Shown here piece by piece: positions 62,860 to 64,000 of a DNA stretch of 64,000 bases. Origin of the DNA: Pediococcus acidilactici (GTDB lineage Bacteria; Bacillota; Bacilli; Lactobacillales; Lactobacillaceae); the NCBI GenBank assembly GCA_024970065.1, contig CP103908.1:1798001-1862000 (forward strand), given 5' to 3'. The translations under genes and the position numbers were made by a program. The notes beneath the pieces are model-generated. The model saw only the letters and a list, made by a program, of their open reading frames with translations. It did not search any database and was not told the origin of the DNA. Position 1 is the first letter of the stretch. Each line of letters begins with the position of its first letter.

Positions 62860-64000
62860 CTATAATAGTTTTGGTAGATATCTAAGCGTCATTTTAGCGT
62901 CATCTAGGTCGCCCACCATAGTTAGCCCGTTTACACCCGGTTTTAATTGCGGATAATCGGTTGACCACACCGGCGATGCCAAACGTCCATTGACGGTTAC
63001 GGTATCAGTCTCACAGTCCATAACAATCTCTTCCCCTGCATTAGCAATATAAGTAGGTTCATTCGGTTGTGGCTGGGTGTGTTTCCAGACTTGTAAGTCG
63101 GTGAGGGTCATGTAAGGTGCCATGTATTGTACATTGTTAAAGTCTTCCGTGATGGTGTGCTTGAGGAATGTTTGACCAAACCCGCCTAAGGCTGACTCAT
63201 ATTCATTGTTAGTATCTACCCAGCGGCCACGGGCAATTAAATACCTATTCGTATTGCGATAAGGGTGGCCATCATAGAGACTATATTGATGCAATTCCCA
63301 CGTATAAACGTTGCCGGACTTTGTCAAGTCCATAAATACCCAAGCATTGGTTAAGCAGTTTCTTTCTTCTTTGTTAATAGTTGTCACATACTTATCCACG
63401 GTCTCTTTGATTGTTTTCTTCGTTACCTTGCCTCTCTTAGACCTGCTAGTTTTAGTCACTGTTTTAGTGGCTGTTTCAGTTTTAATCTTAACTTTTTCGT
63501 CTCTTTTATTGGCAAATGCACCGCTAGGGCCATATCCCCAGTAAAGTGTCTGGTGATTATCGTCATCAAATGTGCTTCCCGGCTTGCATAGCTGTAGTGC
63601 CACATAGGTTTTGCCACCTTGCATATGGTCGCCGATGACAAACCGGCCAATCGTATTACCACTGGCATCGAGCAATGAAAATTGTGCTTTTCCCATTGCC
63701 CGTCCATTATGAGTGCCTGAGTATCGCATATGATGTAATCCAGCGCGAACGCGATAGTTGGTTAACGCCTCGGTCATCCCAGTATACCGATAAGTAGGGC
63801 CTAACCAAGCAGTATCAAGTGGATTAGTTGGCATCGCCCCAAAGTCTTTTTTACCATTCACAATTGCCACTTTCATGACTGTTGTATTGCTATCAATCTC
63901 AGCGCTACCTTGATACTTGTACTTACCATCGGTCTTGATACCACCAACGGCATTGGGATCGCTAGTCCACATCCCCATACTAGCAATAGGGTCATTAATC
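62860..64000 (-). CDS. phage distal tail protein (Dit), 'evolved' form; 5' end outside window
   Basis: At least 380 residues; the frame is open through base 64000, so the N-terminus is outside. C-terminal NAGEEIVMDCETDTVTVNG is typical of Dit proteins. A large inserted part, including a lysine/threonine-rich segment (TATKTVTKTSRSKRGKVTKK) and a beta-sandwich with W and Y, points to an evolved Dit with a carbohydrate-binding insertion. It forms the hexameric baseplate hub above Tal. Confidence 0.78.
   Translation of the reverse strand, partial: INDPIASMGMWTSDPNAVGGIKTDGKYKYQGSAEIDSNTTVMKVAIVNGKKDFGAMPTNPLDTAWLGPTYRYTGMTEALTNYRVRAGLHHMRYSGTHNGRAMGKAQFSLLDASGNTIGRFVIGDHMQGGKTYVALQLCKPGSTFDDDNHQTLYWGYGPSGAFANKRDEKVKIKTETATKTVTKTSRSKRGKVTKKTIKETVDKYVTTINKEERNCLTNAWVFMDLTKSGNVYTWELHQYSLYDGHPYRNTNRYLIARGRWVDTNNEYESALGGFGQTFLKHTITEDFNNVQYMAPYMTLTDLQVWKHTQPQPNEPTYIANAGEEIVMDCETDTVTVNGRLASPVWSTDYPQLKPGVNGLTMVGDLDDAKMTLRYLPKLL

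Larger units (their letters stand above)
52155..64000 (-). mobile_element. late-gene end of an integrated siphovirus (prophage)
   Basis: All genes from 53.1 kb onward are phage tail and lysis genes on the minus strand, in the standard order Dit, Tal, tail fibre, BppU, lysin, XhlA, holin. The integrase, attachment core and capsid genes lie outside the window to the right. The border near 52.15 kb coincides with a broken chromosomal gene, so the attachment site probably lies within or near 52.1-52.3 kb. Confidence 0.85.

Overview
The window is about 52 kb of low-to-medium GC chromosome from a lactic acid bacterium of the family Lactobacillaceae, followed by the late end of an integrated siphovirus. 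The assignment rests on the gene order rsmG-parB-DUF951-ychF-DUF1129-guaB, a DUF2922/DUF1659 pair, a gadC-gadB-gltX acid-resistance cluster, strong GGAGG ribosome binding sites, several TTG starts, and intrinsic terminators with perfect stems. The gad-gltX arrangement resembles that of Levilactobacillus brevis-like species, but I cannot name the species.

Layout. 0-3 kb: D-Ala-D-Ala carboxypeptidase (cut by the window edge) below an OmpR/EnvZ-type two-component pair. 3-9 kb: ogt, CBS-less IMP dehydrogenase, DUF1129, ychF, DUF951, an orphan parB, rsmG. 9-14.5 kb: GNAT protein, nucleoside hydrolase, NupC transporter, DinG-like helicase. 14.5-17.5 kb: NlpC/P60 hydrolase, MerR-like coiled-coil protein, rlmCD methyltransferase. 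17.6-20.4 kb: ABC-2 exporter operon whose DesK/DesR-type kinase and regulator have collapsed into one fused gene. 20.5-28.2 kb: DedA, small membrane proteins, OatA-like acyltransferase, LOG-family protein, BceAB-like ABC system. 28.2-36 kb: an ISL3 remnant, an unrecognised protein, the gad-gltX cluster with a TetR-type regulator, and a tRNA-Glu/tRNA-Gln pair. 36-41 kb: HhH-GPD glycosylase, a pepD dipeptidase gene broken by an amber codon, and a GGDEF/EAL pair. 41.3-45.4 kb: galactitol-type PTS with a LicR-like regulator that looks split by a one-base frameshift. 45.4-52 kb: DUF2922/DUF1659, a candidate small RNA, and an N-acetylgalactosamine/galacto-N-biose-type PTS operon whose upstream gene is truncated. 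52.15-64 kb: prophage, read right to left: Dit, Tal, S74 fibre, BppU, further tail genes, lysin, XhlA, holin.

How it works together. The gad cluster exchanges glutamate for GABA and consumes protons; the linked GluRS and the nearby tRNA-Glu/tRNA-Gln tie it to glutamate use in translation. Two PTS clusters feed hexitol and amino-sugar catabolism. The window shows clear gene decay (fused desKR, amber pepD, split regulator, IS remnant, prophage-truncated sugar gene). Two enzymes from normally Fe-S-containing families, the helicase and RlmCD, lack their cluster cysteines, which fits the low iron dependence of lactobacilli.

The observations most worth a second look are the DesK-DesR in-frame fusion, the promoter-to-terminator small RNA at 46.2-46.3 kb, the structured region at the prophage edge (52.5-52.7 kb), the unrecognised 298-residue protein, the split PTS regulator and the prophage-interrupted amino-sugar operon.
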